A stretch of 64,000 nucleotides of DNA from Ochromonas danica (lineage: Eukaryota; Sar; Chrysophyceae; Chromulinales; Chromulinaceae). Under the pieces are notes generated by a model. The model ran no database searches, had not been told where the DNA came from, and saw only the letters and a program-made list of their open reading frames with translations. The stretch covers positions 61,413 to 125,412 of the forward strand of contig VKHL01000082.1 in NCBI GenBank assembly GCA_015146655.1, in the 5' to 3' direction. This document shows positions 9,830-20,620 of this stretch, in pieces; position 1 is the first letter of the stretch, and each line of letters opens with the position of its first letter. The position numbers were made by a program, and so were the translations under genes.

Positions 9830-10166
9830 CCTCTCAGTCAGTCCTTGCTATATATAGTATGATTGTGTCTATACTAGATATAGTAAGTGAAATCATCAAG
9901 TCGTTAACTTAAGACAGAAGTTGTTAACTTAAAATATTTCAAAAAGGTGTTTTCAGGAAAATGGGAGATTCGTAAGTTCGTGTTTGGGTTAAGAAGAAGA
10001 AGAAGTCACGTCAGCAGCCCTCGCCAACTCAACCCACTGGAACTCTCTGACTGACTGACTGACTGACTCATCACTGGCTGACTCACTGGTTGTTCTGTTC
10101 TGTTCCAATCCTGTTCATCATTCCATCCCAGCCCTGTGCCACTGAGAGAGAGGAAGAGAACGAGCC
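9830..10166. promoter_or_regulatory. Divergent promoter region NSE4 / hydrolase
   Basis: This 337-bp region separates two divergently transcribed genes. It carries gttaacttaa twice (tcgttaacttaag 9901-9913; ttgttaacttaaa 9921-9933) spaced 20 bp apart, and a ctgactgactgactgact run near 10050-10068. Confidence 0.4.
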
Positions 10167-11300
10167 ATGGACCTGCTCCTGCTCTTCTGCCTCGCTCTGT
10201 CCTCTTGTCTGTCCTGCTCTACTACGCAGGCGATGAAACTTGGAGAGCGTTTGTCTTTCCACTTTCAACACTCTTTGGGATCCTTTGAGACGAAGTTCCA
10301 GCACTTCCCTGCCTCGTCACCCGCCCTTTCCGCTTCTTCCTCTCCCCAGCCGCCCATCCTCTGCATCCACGGCTTCGGGGGCAATGCCGACCACTTCCGA
10401 AAGAACATGCCCTACCTTGCCGCACAGGGCCATGCTAGCTATGCTATCGACCTTCTAGGCTATGGCTATGGGGACAAGCCCTCTCCTCGCCCTCACGGGG
10501 TGAACAGGCTGTACAACTTCGACACCTGGTCTGACCAGGTCTGCGCCTTCATGGAGGAGGTCATGGTACAAGCCCACGGCCACCGCCAGGAGGCTGCCAT
10601 CCTGGTGTGCAACTCGATTGGCTGTATCGTGGGCTTGCAAGCGGCGATCAAGCGGCCAGACCTCATCCAAGGTCTCGTGCTCATGAACATCTCCCTGCGC
10701 CTCCTGCACGAGAAGAAGCAGAACGGCCTGGAGCGACTCTTCGTGCCTCCCTTGCAATCCCTGCTGAGAGAGACTGTCTTGGGCAGACTCTTCTTCCAGC
10801 AAGTCGCGCAGGCTGAGACTGTGCGCAAGATTCTCGATGTAGCCTACAATGTGGAGAAGACCAAGCAGCCTGTGGACGAGGAGACCTTGAGAGCCATCCT
10901 GCAGCCTGGACAAGACCCTCGAGCTGCGGAGGTCTTCTTGGACTTCATCTCGTACAGCAGTGGGCCGCTACCAGAAGATCTCCTGCCCCACTGCCCGGTC
11001 TCTGTGCGTCTCTTGTGGGGGGAGGATGATTTGTGGGAACCCGTGGAGATCGCTGAGAGACTCTTTCGAGGACACGCTTGTCTGGAGTCCTTCCATCGCC
11101 TGCGGGGCGCGGGCCACTGCCCCATGGACCAGGTGCCCGATGAGGTCAACGAGCAGATCTTGCAGTTCGCAAAGTCAGTGCAGAGGCCGTCGTCTCGGTC
11201 TGTCTGGTGGTTGCCTGCCTCCTTTGGCAAGGGATGGAGACGCAGCAGCAGCAGCAGCAGTAGTAGTTCATCGGAGATGCTGATGAAGTCTCCCGCCTAG
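10167..11300 (+). CDS. Alpha/beta hydrolase, secretory or plastid-targeted
   Basis: Single exon, 377 aa. A hydrophobic N-terminus (MDLLLLFCLALSSCLSC) is a good signal peptide and could be the first part of a plastid leader. The fold is clear: oxyanion loop IHGFGG at 67-72, AIDLLGYGYG at 93-102, nucleophile elbow CNSIGC with Ser150, acid in WGEDD at about 287-288, and base His317 in GAGHCPMD. The elbow has Cys/Asn-Ser-x-Gly rather than the common Gly-x-Ser-x-Gly. The closest overall style is the plant/algal chloroplast hydrolase group that includes chlorophyll dephytylase and pheophytinase, but the substrate cannot be told from sequence. A 10-Ser run near the C-terminus comes from a (AGC)n array. 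Confidence 0.85.
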   Translation: MDLLLLFCLALSSCLSCSTTQAMKLGERLSFHFQHSLGSFETKFQHFPASSPALSASSSPQPPILCIHGFGGNADHFRKNMPYLAAQGHASYAIDLLGYGYGDKPSPRPHGVNRLYNFDTWSDQVCAFMEEVMVQAHGHRQEAAILVCNSIGCIVGLQAAIKRPDLIQGLVLMNISLRLLHEKKQNGLERLFVPPLQSLLRETVLGRLFFQQVAQAETVRKILDVAYNVEKTKQPVDEETLRAILQPGQDPRAAEVFLDFISYSSGPLPEDLLPHCPVSVRLLWGEDDLWEPVEIAERLFRGHACLESFHRLRGAGHCPMDQVPDEVNEQILQFAKSVQRPSSRSVWWLPASFGKGWRRSSSSSSSSSSEMLMKSPA

Positions 11301-11892
11301 ACGATGGGAGGAGGAGTGAGGCAATAGCTCTCATCCCATAACCTCCTCGCAGTGTGCAGTTATCTGTTGTTATACCAGGTTTGACAGTCCACTAGAATCG
11401 GTGAAGCGGTGATGGTCAATGAGTGCCTGACCACCTGCTCACTCGCAGCACAATGTCAGATGGAAGTTGTGCTGCTGGCTATTCTGTCTTCGACGTCGAG
11501 TTTGCTTTTCTTAATAATTGAGACCAGAGCCTTCCCTGGAAGTAATGCTTGGAAGAGTGAATGAGCGAGGTGAGATAGAAGTTTGCATCTCTCCACGTGT
11601 TTGTTCGCCTTTTTGTGTTTGTCAGTCTAACTGCATGGGGTGGGTGGGTTAGCACTCTCTCTGCTGTGACCCTGCCTACCTGCCCATAGAAGATTTCTGA
11701 TTGTATACATTGCACTCTTTCTCTCCTCTCTTTCTTAACTATTCTTGAACGATGGTATTTTGCATTAGACTAGTAATACTTAAGCTAGTTGGTGACATGG
11801 TACTGTACATAGTGTAAGTTAATGTTCCATGGAATAGTTGTGTTTCCATGGAAATCTTGGCGTTCCCATTCTTCTCATTTCCAGCAAAGAAG
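11301..11892. other. Intergenic with twin palindromes near the next gene
   Basis: No gene is seen. Two copies of the palindrome ttccatggaa (11825-11834 and 11844-11853, 19 bp apart) lie 40-70 bp before the likely ATG at 11893. The second contains an in-frame ATG (11848). Confidence 0.5.
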
Positions 11893-13301
11893 ATGAAGAC
11901 GAGGTTGCTGTGCTTGCTATTCATTGCCTTTTGCACTTCCTCTACCTCCTTTCTTCATCCTTCCGTCCCTGTTTCCTCTCTGTGTCACCGTCAGTGCAGG
12001 GAGGGCATCGCTATGAAGAGCTGCGGGCGGGAGGGGCCCAGCGAGCAGAAAGTGAAGGTGGGCAGTCTTGTCGCAGCTGCTGCCCTCTGCCTCTCCTCCT
12101 TCCTGCCACTGGGGCCTGCTAGTGGCTACGATCTCCCACCTCTGCATGCTGCAGTGCGTCCCTTGGCTTACTCAGTGGAGGCCAGTGAGCCGCCTTGCCT
12201 CGTGCCTCGCTCGAGAGAAGCGGGCGAAGCCTCGATGCTGCGCAACCTCGCCTCCAAGGCCAAAGTGGTTCTGTTGGGTGACCATGGCGGCTCCTCTGAA
12301 GAGGACAGTGTGCTGGAGGAGCGGATGCTGGCTCGGCTGGCCAGAGAGCGCGGGTCTCGCCCTTTGAGGGTCATGCTCTTCCAGGACGAGGTGCTCTGCT
12401 GCCTCCCTTTGCCTGCTCTGTCTACCTGTCTTATGACTAACAGCTTCTTTGATGACTCCAGGCAACTCTGATGACTCAGGCTGATCGACTGCAGAAGGCT
12501 GTTGGAGTGCCTGTGGAGGCGGTCAGTCTGTCAGGTGAGCCCCTCCTCCTCCTCCTCGCTCTCCCTGACCTCGCTTAAATAATTCACGATATGATAGCAT
12601 TGGGCTCGGAGACGTTGCAAGCAGAGCAGCAGGAAGAGGAGCGAATCATTCAGCAGCTGCCGCAGTACCAGGACTACGAGCAAGAGGTAGGCAGGCGTCT
12701 CCCGTGTCTCCATCTACACCCAGTGATGTCAACTGCTAATGCTCCTCAGGTATTGGACGAACAATTTGAACGAAAGCAGCCAAGTAATGAGAAAGTGTCG
12801 CGCTTCCGTGAGGAGGCGAGAGTGCGTCAGCAATTGATCGCTCAAAAGATCAGCAACGCCTACCTGCAGGACCCTGCCCACCCGCTCGTTGTCGCCATCC
12901 TTCCTCTGGAAGATGTCGAGTTTGGATATGGAGTGCGGTTGCGAGTATTGCATAAGGTCCTAGGAGACGACATCGCAGGAGGAGAGATTGGAGCAGGTGG
13001 TGTGTACTCGATGATCGCCAACCCCACAGCCGCGGACACATTCTCACAGCTCGTGGGCCTGAAACTTTCACTAAACTTCCACCACGATCTCTTCTACGTT
13101 GAAGAAAAAGGTCTGAAGATTCCCGGCCCGGAAGTCTTGGCTAGCTACGGCATCGGCGAGAGCAGCAACAGCAACCGCCTGGCGGACTACATCTACTTCA
13201 CGCAGTCGCCCTCCATCAAGCTGCTGATTCATCTCAAGAACCCCGTCGACCGCGAGGGCAGCAAGCCGCCGGGAGAAGATTCCGTTCTGGGCGTTTTCTA
13301 G
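11893..13301 (+). CDS. ChaN/Tiki-like protein, thylakoid lumen
   Basis: Four exons (11893-12390, 12462-12534, 12598-12686, 12750-13301) give 403 aa. The leader has three parts: signal peptide (MKTRLLCLLFIAFCTSS), a transit peptide starting at a phenylalanine (TSFLHP), and a second hydrophobic segment ending in an Ala-type site (VAAAALCLSSFLPLGPASG). This is the layout of a lumen protein in a secondary plastid. The mature part has AKVVLLGDHGGSSEED…LEERMLARLA near the start and HPLVVAILPLEDVEFGYGV later, resembling the ChaN/DUF399 haem-uptake (Tiki) fold. The usual catalytic residues are not all evident, so function is uncertain. ATG 11848 is an in-frame alternative that would add 15 residues before the signal peptide. 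Confidence 0.7.
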
Positions 13302-13632
13302 GCAAGGTTGAAGTAGTCTACTTTAGTAGCAAGCAGTTCGAATAAATCGCAATAGAACCTTATTCTCAATCCTAGGCGTTGAGAGCTGAGGGAGTATGAT
13401 CGAATGATTAGTTATTGACTACTCAAACAGTAACCAACCAGTAGTTGTCTTCACTGGTGATAAAGAGCCATCAAATCACAAATGTACAGTAACGAGCAAC
13501 AAACTAAAGAGAACAATTTCTGCATCAGAAAAAGATCACAAGCACACACAAGAAAATTTACAAACGGTGTAGAGTATAAGAGCAAGATGCAAGGTGTGAG
13601 TAAATCAAACGCACTCAACGACTCTGTAGCCA
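13302..13632. other. Convergent 3' flanks
   Basis: This is gene-free DNA between two converging genes. It is AT-richer than its neighbours. No terminator-like or repeat structure is seen. Confidence 0.5.
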
Positions 13633-16570
13633 CTATTGAGGTATTATTTGGCTTCTTCCTTCTTCCTCTCTATCTTCTTCTCCAGAAAGCTCGGCAGTAT
13701 CATCGCACCCATCATCGTCTTCATCATCATTGCTTTCATCGTCCGTCACCATTGCCTCTTCTACTTCTTCTGTAGAGAGCTTGTGGCCATCTCCACCTTC
13801 GTTCATCGAGAGCAAGCCATTCGTGTTAGAAGAGCTATTATGGATCGCGAGGTCAACGACCTTGTCCAGTATTCCCCCTCCTTCCCCTTTAACCAAATCA
13901 GATGGCAAACCATTAATTCCAATATTTATCGACTTTGGTTTATTAATCGACGAAAGCGTCCCAGGCTGCAATGTCTCAATAGACACGACGCCATCAGCGT
14001 CGCCACCTGTATCACGAGACGTAGTTACCATACTACCGTCTCGCATAGATTCTTTTTCCATGACGAGGCGAAGTTTGTGTCGCATCGAAGGCAGAGTCGA
14101 AAATACTGCAAGGCAAGATTTCCCGTGATCCTCAAGTGACTGACCATTGGAGAATATAGAATATATGTCTTCATAAACAGTGCCAATGAATGGATTACTT
14201 TCTCCATCATTTACTGGCGAACTACGTTTCTCAGGCAGATCTGAGGTGGTGCAAGAGTTCGAAGATATGCGCGTCTTCATCTGATCAAAGTTCTATAACA
14301 AGTGACACAGCAATTAGGACAAGCATGAAACCTACAGTGCAGATGCTGCTACCTTGACAGCTTGAGCGGCATAATCGTCAGAAAAGGAAAATTGAGTGGA
14401 ATGGAAACGAACCACGAAAATGCCCAACTCCACATAGTACTCGAAAGGACAAGAATAAAAGCCAAAATGGATCGGCAATCTCACCAGGGAGTGATAATTA
14501 CCTATTTCCACAAGACAACATTACCTTGTAATAACATAATGGAAGGCAACTGCTTACCAATCTTCATCAAGTATTCCAGGTGCAGAGGGGCATCTGATAT
14601 AAGCAAAGAAATTTCAAAAATCCACAAAGCCTATCCAAAAGAAGAAAACATCAGAAAACAATGGCTAACATAGATGGCAGCGAAACTCATCTGCAACCAC
14701 TATACCTCATAAATATCATTGCTGTTGCGCGAAAACTTGCGCTTCTGCGATTGAAAAGTATTCAGTTGTACACGGTAACGATAATTCGACAGAACATCGA
14801 CACCTTTGAGAGAAATGTAATATCCTTCTCCCTCCGATGAGTTGCGAGGAGTCACAGAAGTCAACGTGCAAATAGATTTAGTCGCGGAATTCGCCACTAG
14901 TTGAGGAGATACCGAATTGGGTGTGGATTGCGTGCTATAGAAGCGACTGACACGACCATGGAGAGGAAATTCCTCCGTCTGCACAACACAGTACAATATG
15001 ATTACTCACAAGAGCGATGCATCATCAGACCTTTGAGTACCTTAATAAAGACACGAAAACGCTTGCGATTCTTCTTTTGGCGGCGAGCAACAGTGATTCC
15101 ATCGCCTTTTCCATCAACCTTAAAGTATATAGCACATTCATCAAACATTCATCACATCATTTATGGAAAAGAAGGAAGATAAACGTACGATAACAGCATC
15201 ATCATCATCGACTCGTCGTCTTCGAGGGCCCTTAACTACTTCGCCATCTGCTCGTCCTTCTCCAGCGATACCTTGACTGCTCTTGACCAAATCGAACTTT
15301 CTTACACCAACGTTACCGTTTCCTGCAAATGCGCCGCCGTTCGAATCACTACTGCTACGCGGTGCTTCATAATGCTTGGATGCGACGGAGTTTACAATGG
15401 GTCGATTGTCTAAGGCGAGGCCAGGGAGTAAAAATGGGTAAAACGGACTATGGGGAACTTCTACTCCTCGATTGTGAGGCCAGCTGCCCACTCGTTCAAT
15501 AGCGGCCAACTGCTCCGTTTCGTTGGTAGGAAGGGGAGGCAAGGAAGGCAGAGCTCCAGGAGTGGGCTTAGCTGCTGCTGCTGCAGCTGCTGCTGCTATA
15601 TCAGCTTTGCTTCTGCGACCTAAGCACAAAGTCATTCGTAAAAATATAATTTGTGAAGCAAATACAAGCGGTCAGAAGCGTCAAGGGAATAAGCCAACAC
15701 GGCTGAAAGAATGATGCCTTCCATATGACTCAAGCCAAACTCTGCACAGCAAGATAACTAAGATTGATATCATGAACAAAGTCAATTACCTCTTTTCTTT
15801 GGCACAGCTTCTTCTCCAGTCAATAGTGCCCAAGGACGCTTGCAGCCAGTCTCGCCAGGCTGTCCCAAGTTTGCCTGCTCAATAAGCGAGGAGCCAGGAG
15901 GGAAGGCAGGCGCAGGGTTCTTAGGAGGCCTTCCAGGGCGAGCAGCAAAGCGCACAGTGGATTGGAGCAATTCCGAGTCGTCTTTGAGGACGCCGGCAGC
16001 AATCAACTCCACTTTCAAGCTAACAAAGGCCTTCTGCAGCATGGAAGCCAATTCCACCGGCTCAACCAACTCCAAAAGCTCTTCAAACTCTCCATTAGGA
16101 CTCCCATCTTGAGAGAAGATGAACTCTTCGAGCAGATCTTGCGCATGCATGGGCACATAGAGAAGGAGGAAAGCCTGAGCGATGATCATGAAATAGGGGC
16201 TGGGAGAGGAGGACGATGAGCTGCCTGAGGTCGTCTTGAGTGCAGGCTTGAGAGATGAAGAGGCTCTATCGGTAAGAGGCGAAGGTGTTTGACTAGCTCG
16301 CAGACACAGTCCCCTCATGAAGAGCGCGTCTGTGGCGAGGGGGTGGAAGCCATTCACGGGATAGTACCCCGCTTGATTACTTCTTTGCCAGTTAATCCAC
16401 TCTTGAAGAATGGTCTTGGCATCATTAAAGGCGTTGACCAAAAGGAAGTCGCCATCATCCTCACTGTATCCCTGCAAGAAGCGCAGGGAGTAGGAGCCAG
16501 GATAGGAATAAATGCGACGACAGAGATCCCAAGGGAAGTCTGGCGCGATCAATTGTGATGGGAAAGGCAT
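13633..16570 (-). CDS. Hypothetical nuclear protein with AT-hook-like motif
   Basis: Seven exons (16570-15790, 15619-15189, 15118-15041, 14978-14706, 14630-14558, 14501-14353, 14292-13633) give 814 aa. Every junction keeps phase. The N-terminal ~190 residues look like a globular helical domain (PWDLCRRIYSYPGSYSLRFL, AKTILQEWINWQR). Next come RPGRPPKNP (AT-hook core GRP, about 214-222), a 9-Ala run, a basic patch (RRQKKNRKRFRVF) and a beta-rich middle (YRYRVQLNTFQ, FGFYSCPFEYYVELGIF). The C-terminus is acidic and Ser-rich. I do not recognise the family. Chromatin or DNA association is an inference from the AT-hook-like and basic segments. It shares a 239-bp divergent promoter with pyruvate kinase. 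Confidence 0.8.
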
Positions 16571-16809
16571 GGAGACCAGCGAGGAGAGGCCAAGGCGACG
16601 GCTGGGAGCGATCTTTTCACTTTCTTTTCACTTGGGCCAGAGTGGCGGTGCTAGTCCCCGAAGGAGAGGCAGAACGCCAAGGACCCAATCAAAACGGAAA
16701 AGCCGCCTTTGTAGAAAGTCGACTTTGCTAGGAGAGATGTGAAGTTAAGCCTGCTCTCTCTCATTCCTGGCGAAGAAGATCATCATCATCGTCGTCATCA
16801 TCTTCTTCC

Positions 16810-18600
16810 ATGGTGTGTTCCTCGCTGCTTTTCGCGGTCGTCCTGGGCCTGCTTTACTCTTCTAGTCAAGGTTAGTGCATCCATGCCATGAATTGGTAGA
16901 GAGTTGCTTCACAGTGAAGGTTCTCTGTAGCGCTTCAACTGCACCATGCAAGTGCACGAGGTCTTCGCAGCGCCTCGTGGGGTCGGCAGAGGACGACCTC
17001 TCTCGGCACCACCGTGGTCGACCAGCAGGCCATCAAAGAGGCCCTTGGCATCACCGTCCACCCTCGGCGCTTCCTCAAGGCCACCAAGCAGGTCGCCACG
17101 GTGGGCCCCGCTTGCGCCACCTTCGAGCAGCTAGAGAAGCTCTTCCTCTCCGGCGCAGACGTCTTCCGCCTCAACTTTTCTCATGGAGAGCACTCTGAGA
17201 AGACGAAGTTTATCGAGCTCATCCGCGCCGTGGAGAGGAAGTACCGTCACCCCATCACCGTGCTGGCTGACCTGCAGGGCCCCAAGCTGCGCGTTGGTGT
17301 CTTCGAGAAAGACAGAGTCACTCTGAAGGAAGGGCAGAAGTTCTCCTTCGATCTGAGCAGCACTCCAGGCAGCGACCAGCGCGTGCAGCTGCCTCACCCC
17401 GAGATCCTGCACACCCTCCGCGCTGGAGACGTGCTGCTGCTGGACGACGGCAAGCTGCGCATGAAAGTGCTCGACACCACCATGAACCTCGAGGTGCACG
17501 AGAATGCTGCGGAGGGATCAGTCCTCTGCGAGGTGGTGGTGGGCGGCGTGCTGTCCAACAAGAAGGGCGTCAACACTCCCTCCATCATCCTGCCCATCTC
17601 GCCACTCACGCCCAAAGACCGCGCCGACTTGTCATTCATCCTCACCCAGGATGTGGACTGGGTCGCCTTGTCCTTCGTGCAGAGGCCAGAGGACATGCGC
17701 GAGTTCCGCGAGCTGGCCGGCGGGCGAGTGAAGCTGATGGCCAAGCTGGAGAAACCCTCCGCCCTGCGCTATCTGGACGAGATCGTCGACCTGTCCGACG
17801 GAGTTATGGTGGCGCGCGGAGATCTTGGCGTGGAGATGCCCCCCTGGGAGGTGCCCGTGCTGCAGCGGCGCATCGTGGAGACGTGCAAACACCTCGCCAA
17901 GCCCGTCATCGTGGCCACGCAGATGATGGAGAGCATGATCGAGAGTCCTTCTTGCACGCGCGCCGAGGCGTCAGACTGCGCCACTGCCATCTACGAGTCC
18001 TCCGACGCCGTCATGCTCTCCGCGGAGAGCGCCGTGGGTAAGTACCCCGTGGAGAGCGTGACCATGCAGCAGAACGTCATCAACTTCGTGGAGACCGACG
18101 ACGTCTTCCGCCTCTCCCTGGACCGCTTCGCCAGCGAGGTGGACGTGTTGTGCGCGAAGGACTCCACGACGACGGCCATCACTCTGGCGGCGAGGCAGGT
18201 GGCGGACATCTCCAAGAGCAAGGCCATCGTGGCCTTCACCTCCTCCGGCGGCACGGCCTTGCGCATGGCCAAGCTGAGGCCCAAAGTGCCCATCGTGGCG
18301 GTGTGCCAAGATGAGCGCATCGCCAGGCAGCTCGCGTTGGTCTGGGGCGTCTACCCGGTGGTGGTGGAGAGACACCAGGGAGAGTTCGTGGTGGCGAGAG
18401 AGATCGAGAAGATCTGCAACATCCTGGCGGACAAGGGCTTCTCGGACAGAGCCAAGGACAGCTTCACGGTGACTGCGGGACTGCCCTGGGGCATGCCAGG
18501 CACCACGAATATCATTCGCGTCTGCTCGGCGGCAGGGCCCAACCATTGGCTGGACCAAGAGACAGGACAGCTCACTGAGTTCCCCATCTCAGACTCCTAG
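16810..18600 (+). CDS. PYK: Pyruvate kinase, plastid-targeted
   Basis: Two exons (16810-16870, 16931-18600) give 576 aa. Exon 1 codes for a signal peptide (MVCSSLLFAVVLGLLYSSSQ). Exon 2 starts with a basic, Ser/Arg-rich transit-like stretch before the enzyme (about residue 50 on). It converts phosphoenolpyruvate and ADP to pyruvate and ATP. Visible motifs are TKQVATVGPA, FRLNFSHG, LADLQGPKLRVG, AKLEK (catalytic Lys near 290), MVARGDLGVEMP (about 312-323), ATQMMESM, TRAEASDCATAIYESSDAVMLS and the C-terminal allosteric domain. The first exon is easy to miss, and leaving it out would wrongly make this a cytosolic enzyme. The coding region is markedly GC-rich. Confidence 0.92.
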
Positions 18601-18926
18601 TTCCTCCTTCCCCCCACCATCCTCTCAACCCATCCACTAACTGCTAGATAGTAATAATAGGTCAACAATTTGACCATCACTTGTCACTTATTAACCTCAA
18701 GCTAACAGTTTATTAGTCAACTGCCTATTGTGCCACACTAGTCCCTCAAGTGTGTTGTTTACTATTATTGTACTGCGTGTTGTTGGCTTCCTCTTCCCCC
18801 TCATCACAATAATAGTTCTCTCTCTGTCTCTCTGTCTCTGTGTTAGTCTAGGTATCACATTCACTTACTCTAATTAGCTGCTCTTCTTATTCTCCCAGCC
18901 CAGTGGGATAGACGAGACGAGTCGAG
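18601..18926. other. Intergenic between pyruvate kinase and GST
   Basis: Both genes run on the plus strand. A tctctctgtctctctgtctc tract lies at about 18819-18840. No gene is seen. Confidence 0.5.
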
Positions 18927-19990
18927 ATGGGTCTGACGTCTTCTTCTTCAAGCGAAGAGGAGCACTGGGAGCAGCCCTCCGAGAAGCACGAGGCCACGCT
19001 GTACTACTTCGCAGGCCGCGGGCTGGCCGATCAGCTGCGCTGGCTGCTGGCCGCGGGGAACACGTCCTTCACCCAGAAGATCATCTCGCAGCGCATGCAC
19101 TTCGAGCGCATGGCTCGGCGCCAGCTCCCCTTCGGCCAGCTGCCTCTGCTGCAGATCGACGGCCTCGAGCTCGTGCAGTGCCAGGCCTGCCTGCGCTACC
19201 TCGCCAGACGCGCACACATCGCCGGGCGCACCCCCGAGGAGGTGCTCAAGTGTGACATGATCGCTGAGGCTATTCGAGACTTGCTGGCCTTGTTGACCAC
19301 TGCACCGTTCAAGAGAACAGCTGCTACCCCTCCTCCTCCTCCTCCTCCTACCCCTGATACCTCCTCCTCCTCCTCCTCCAATGTGAGGTCTGCAGAGGAG
19401 TTGAAGGCAGCGCAGGAGGAGTGGAAGAGTCACCTGCAGACTATGCGGGAGAGGTTCGACTTCGTGGCGGGGCGCTTCGAGGCCGTGCTAGCCGCTAACC
19501 TCCGCCACCGCCCCTCCTCCTCCTCCTCCAGCACTGCTACTGCTACTACTCCTTCCTCTGTGCACCCCATCGCAGACATCGCGGCCTACAACGCACTGCC
19601 TGGGCAGGTCTTCCTCGTGGGCAAGGGGCTGACCTACGCTGACGTGCTCGCCGCACACCTCACTACCTGGTAACCTCCTCCTCCTCCTCCTCCTCCTCCT
19701 AGGTGATGTCTGAATGCCATGGTATGATATGCTTGTCAGGTTTGTGGAGGAGTGTGGCCCGGATCTCTTGAAGGACAAGCCTTTGCTAGTGCAGCTGCAG
19801 AACCAGGTACATCCTCCTCCTCCTCCTCCTCCTCCTCCTGCTATTACTGTTGCTGTCTAACTCATGGTTGTGTCTGCAGGTGATTTCTTTGCCCGGAGTG
19901 AAGGCATTTATCACCTCGAAGCTCTTCTACCCCATTGGCGACCAAACCTTCTGCGATCAAGTGCGGCGAGTGCTGGACAGACCCATCTAA
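18927..19990 (+). CDS. Glutathione S-transferase (sigma/alpha/mu-like)
   Basis: Three exons (18927-19669, 19740-19806, 19880-19990) give 306 aa. The N-terminal thioredoxin fold begins TLYYFAGRGLADQLRWLL (the catalytic Tyr of such GSTs is in this strand), with LPFGQLPLLQIDG (cis-Pro) and the glutathione-binding QCQACLRYLAR. Usual GSTs have QS at this site; here it is QC. The C-terminal helical domain ends VISLPGVKAFI. The length exceeds the normal ~205 residues because Pro/Ser-rich triplet expansions (about 132-155 and 193-208) are inserted in the helical domain. No targeting signal is seen, so it is likely cytosolic. Both introns, and the 3' flank, hold (CTC)n arrays right after the exon ends. 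Confidence 0.88.
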
Positions 19991-20018
19991 CCTCCTCCTC
20001 CTCCTCCTCCTCCTCCTC
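19670..20018. repeat. Three (CTC)n arrays in GST introns and 3' flank
   Basis: The arrays are at about 19674-19700, 19811-19839 and 19991-20018. Each follows immediately after an exon end (gtaacctcctcc, gtacatcctcc, taacctcctcc). The same triplet makes the Ser/Pro runs inside the GST exons. Confidence 0.85.
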
Positions 20019-20620
20019 CTACCTGCTGGTAGTATCCATTCGCATAGTGGGGCAGTGTTGTAGGGCTTGTGTGCATATGGTAATAGCTATAGAGTGTATC
20101 CCTTTCCTCCTCCACCTCCTCCTCGCCAGCTTTATAGGGTTAGTCTAGAGTCCAGAGGATGTGCTAGTTTGATTGATGCGGGGGGCACAGTACTGTAGGG
20201 TGCAGAGTACTACCCCACCTTACCCTATCCTACATACCCTATAGTGAAGTGCACAGGGTAGGGTGGTACACACTCTATACAAAAGGGTACTACAGACTGC
20301 ATGGGATGGTAGTGTCGAGTTGTTAAGAGAGAAGAAGAGTGAAGGAGAAGACCATTAGAAGAGTTATTAACCAAGTTGTTGTATACAGGCCGTGAGGCGG
20401 GCAGGGCTAATAAGACAGAATGTAATGTATACACATGTGCACCATCGCCGAGAGAAGGCGAACAGCAGAGCGAGACATAGTAGTAGTATGTTGTAAGGAA
20501 AGCTGTCTGCCTTGCTGTTCTGTTCTGCTCGGCGAACTAGTGAGCACGTACAGCACGACTGGAGGAGAAGCACGGGGTGGTAGGTAGTAGCGGGTATGTG
20601 GTGGTGGAGGAGGAGGAGGC
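19991..20620. other. Convergent intergenic region
   Basis: Between the 3' ends of the GST and the kinase. After the (CTC)n array there are taccctatcctac-type words near 20211-20270. No gene, RNA or mobile element is recognised. Confidence 0.5.

Noticed and set aside
9104-9862. Plus-strand 252-aa frame opposite NSE4
   Set aside because: His/Gln/Arg-rich mirror of GC-biased coding DNA; the NSE4 match is on the other strand.
11479-11936. Minus-strand small frames upstream of the ChaN-like gene
   Set aside because: Short, with no domain and poor codon pattern; the DNA looks intergenic.
17971-18558. Minus-strand 195-aa frame opposite pyruvate kinase
   Set aside because: Shadow of a GC-rich coding strand; it is rich in His/Arg and has no family features.
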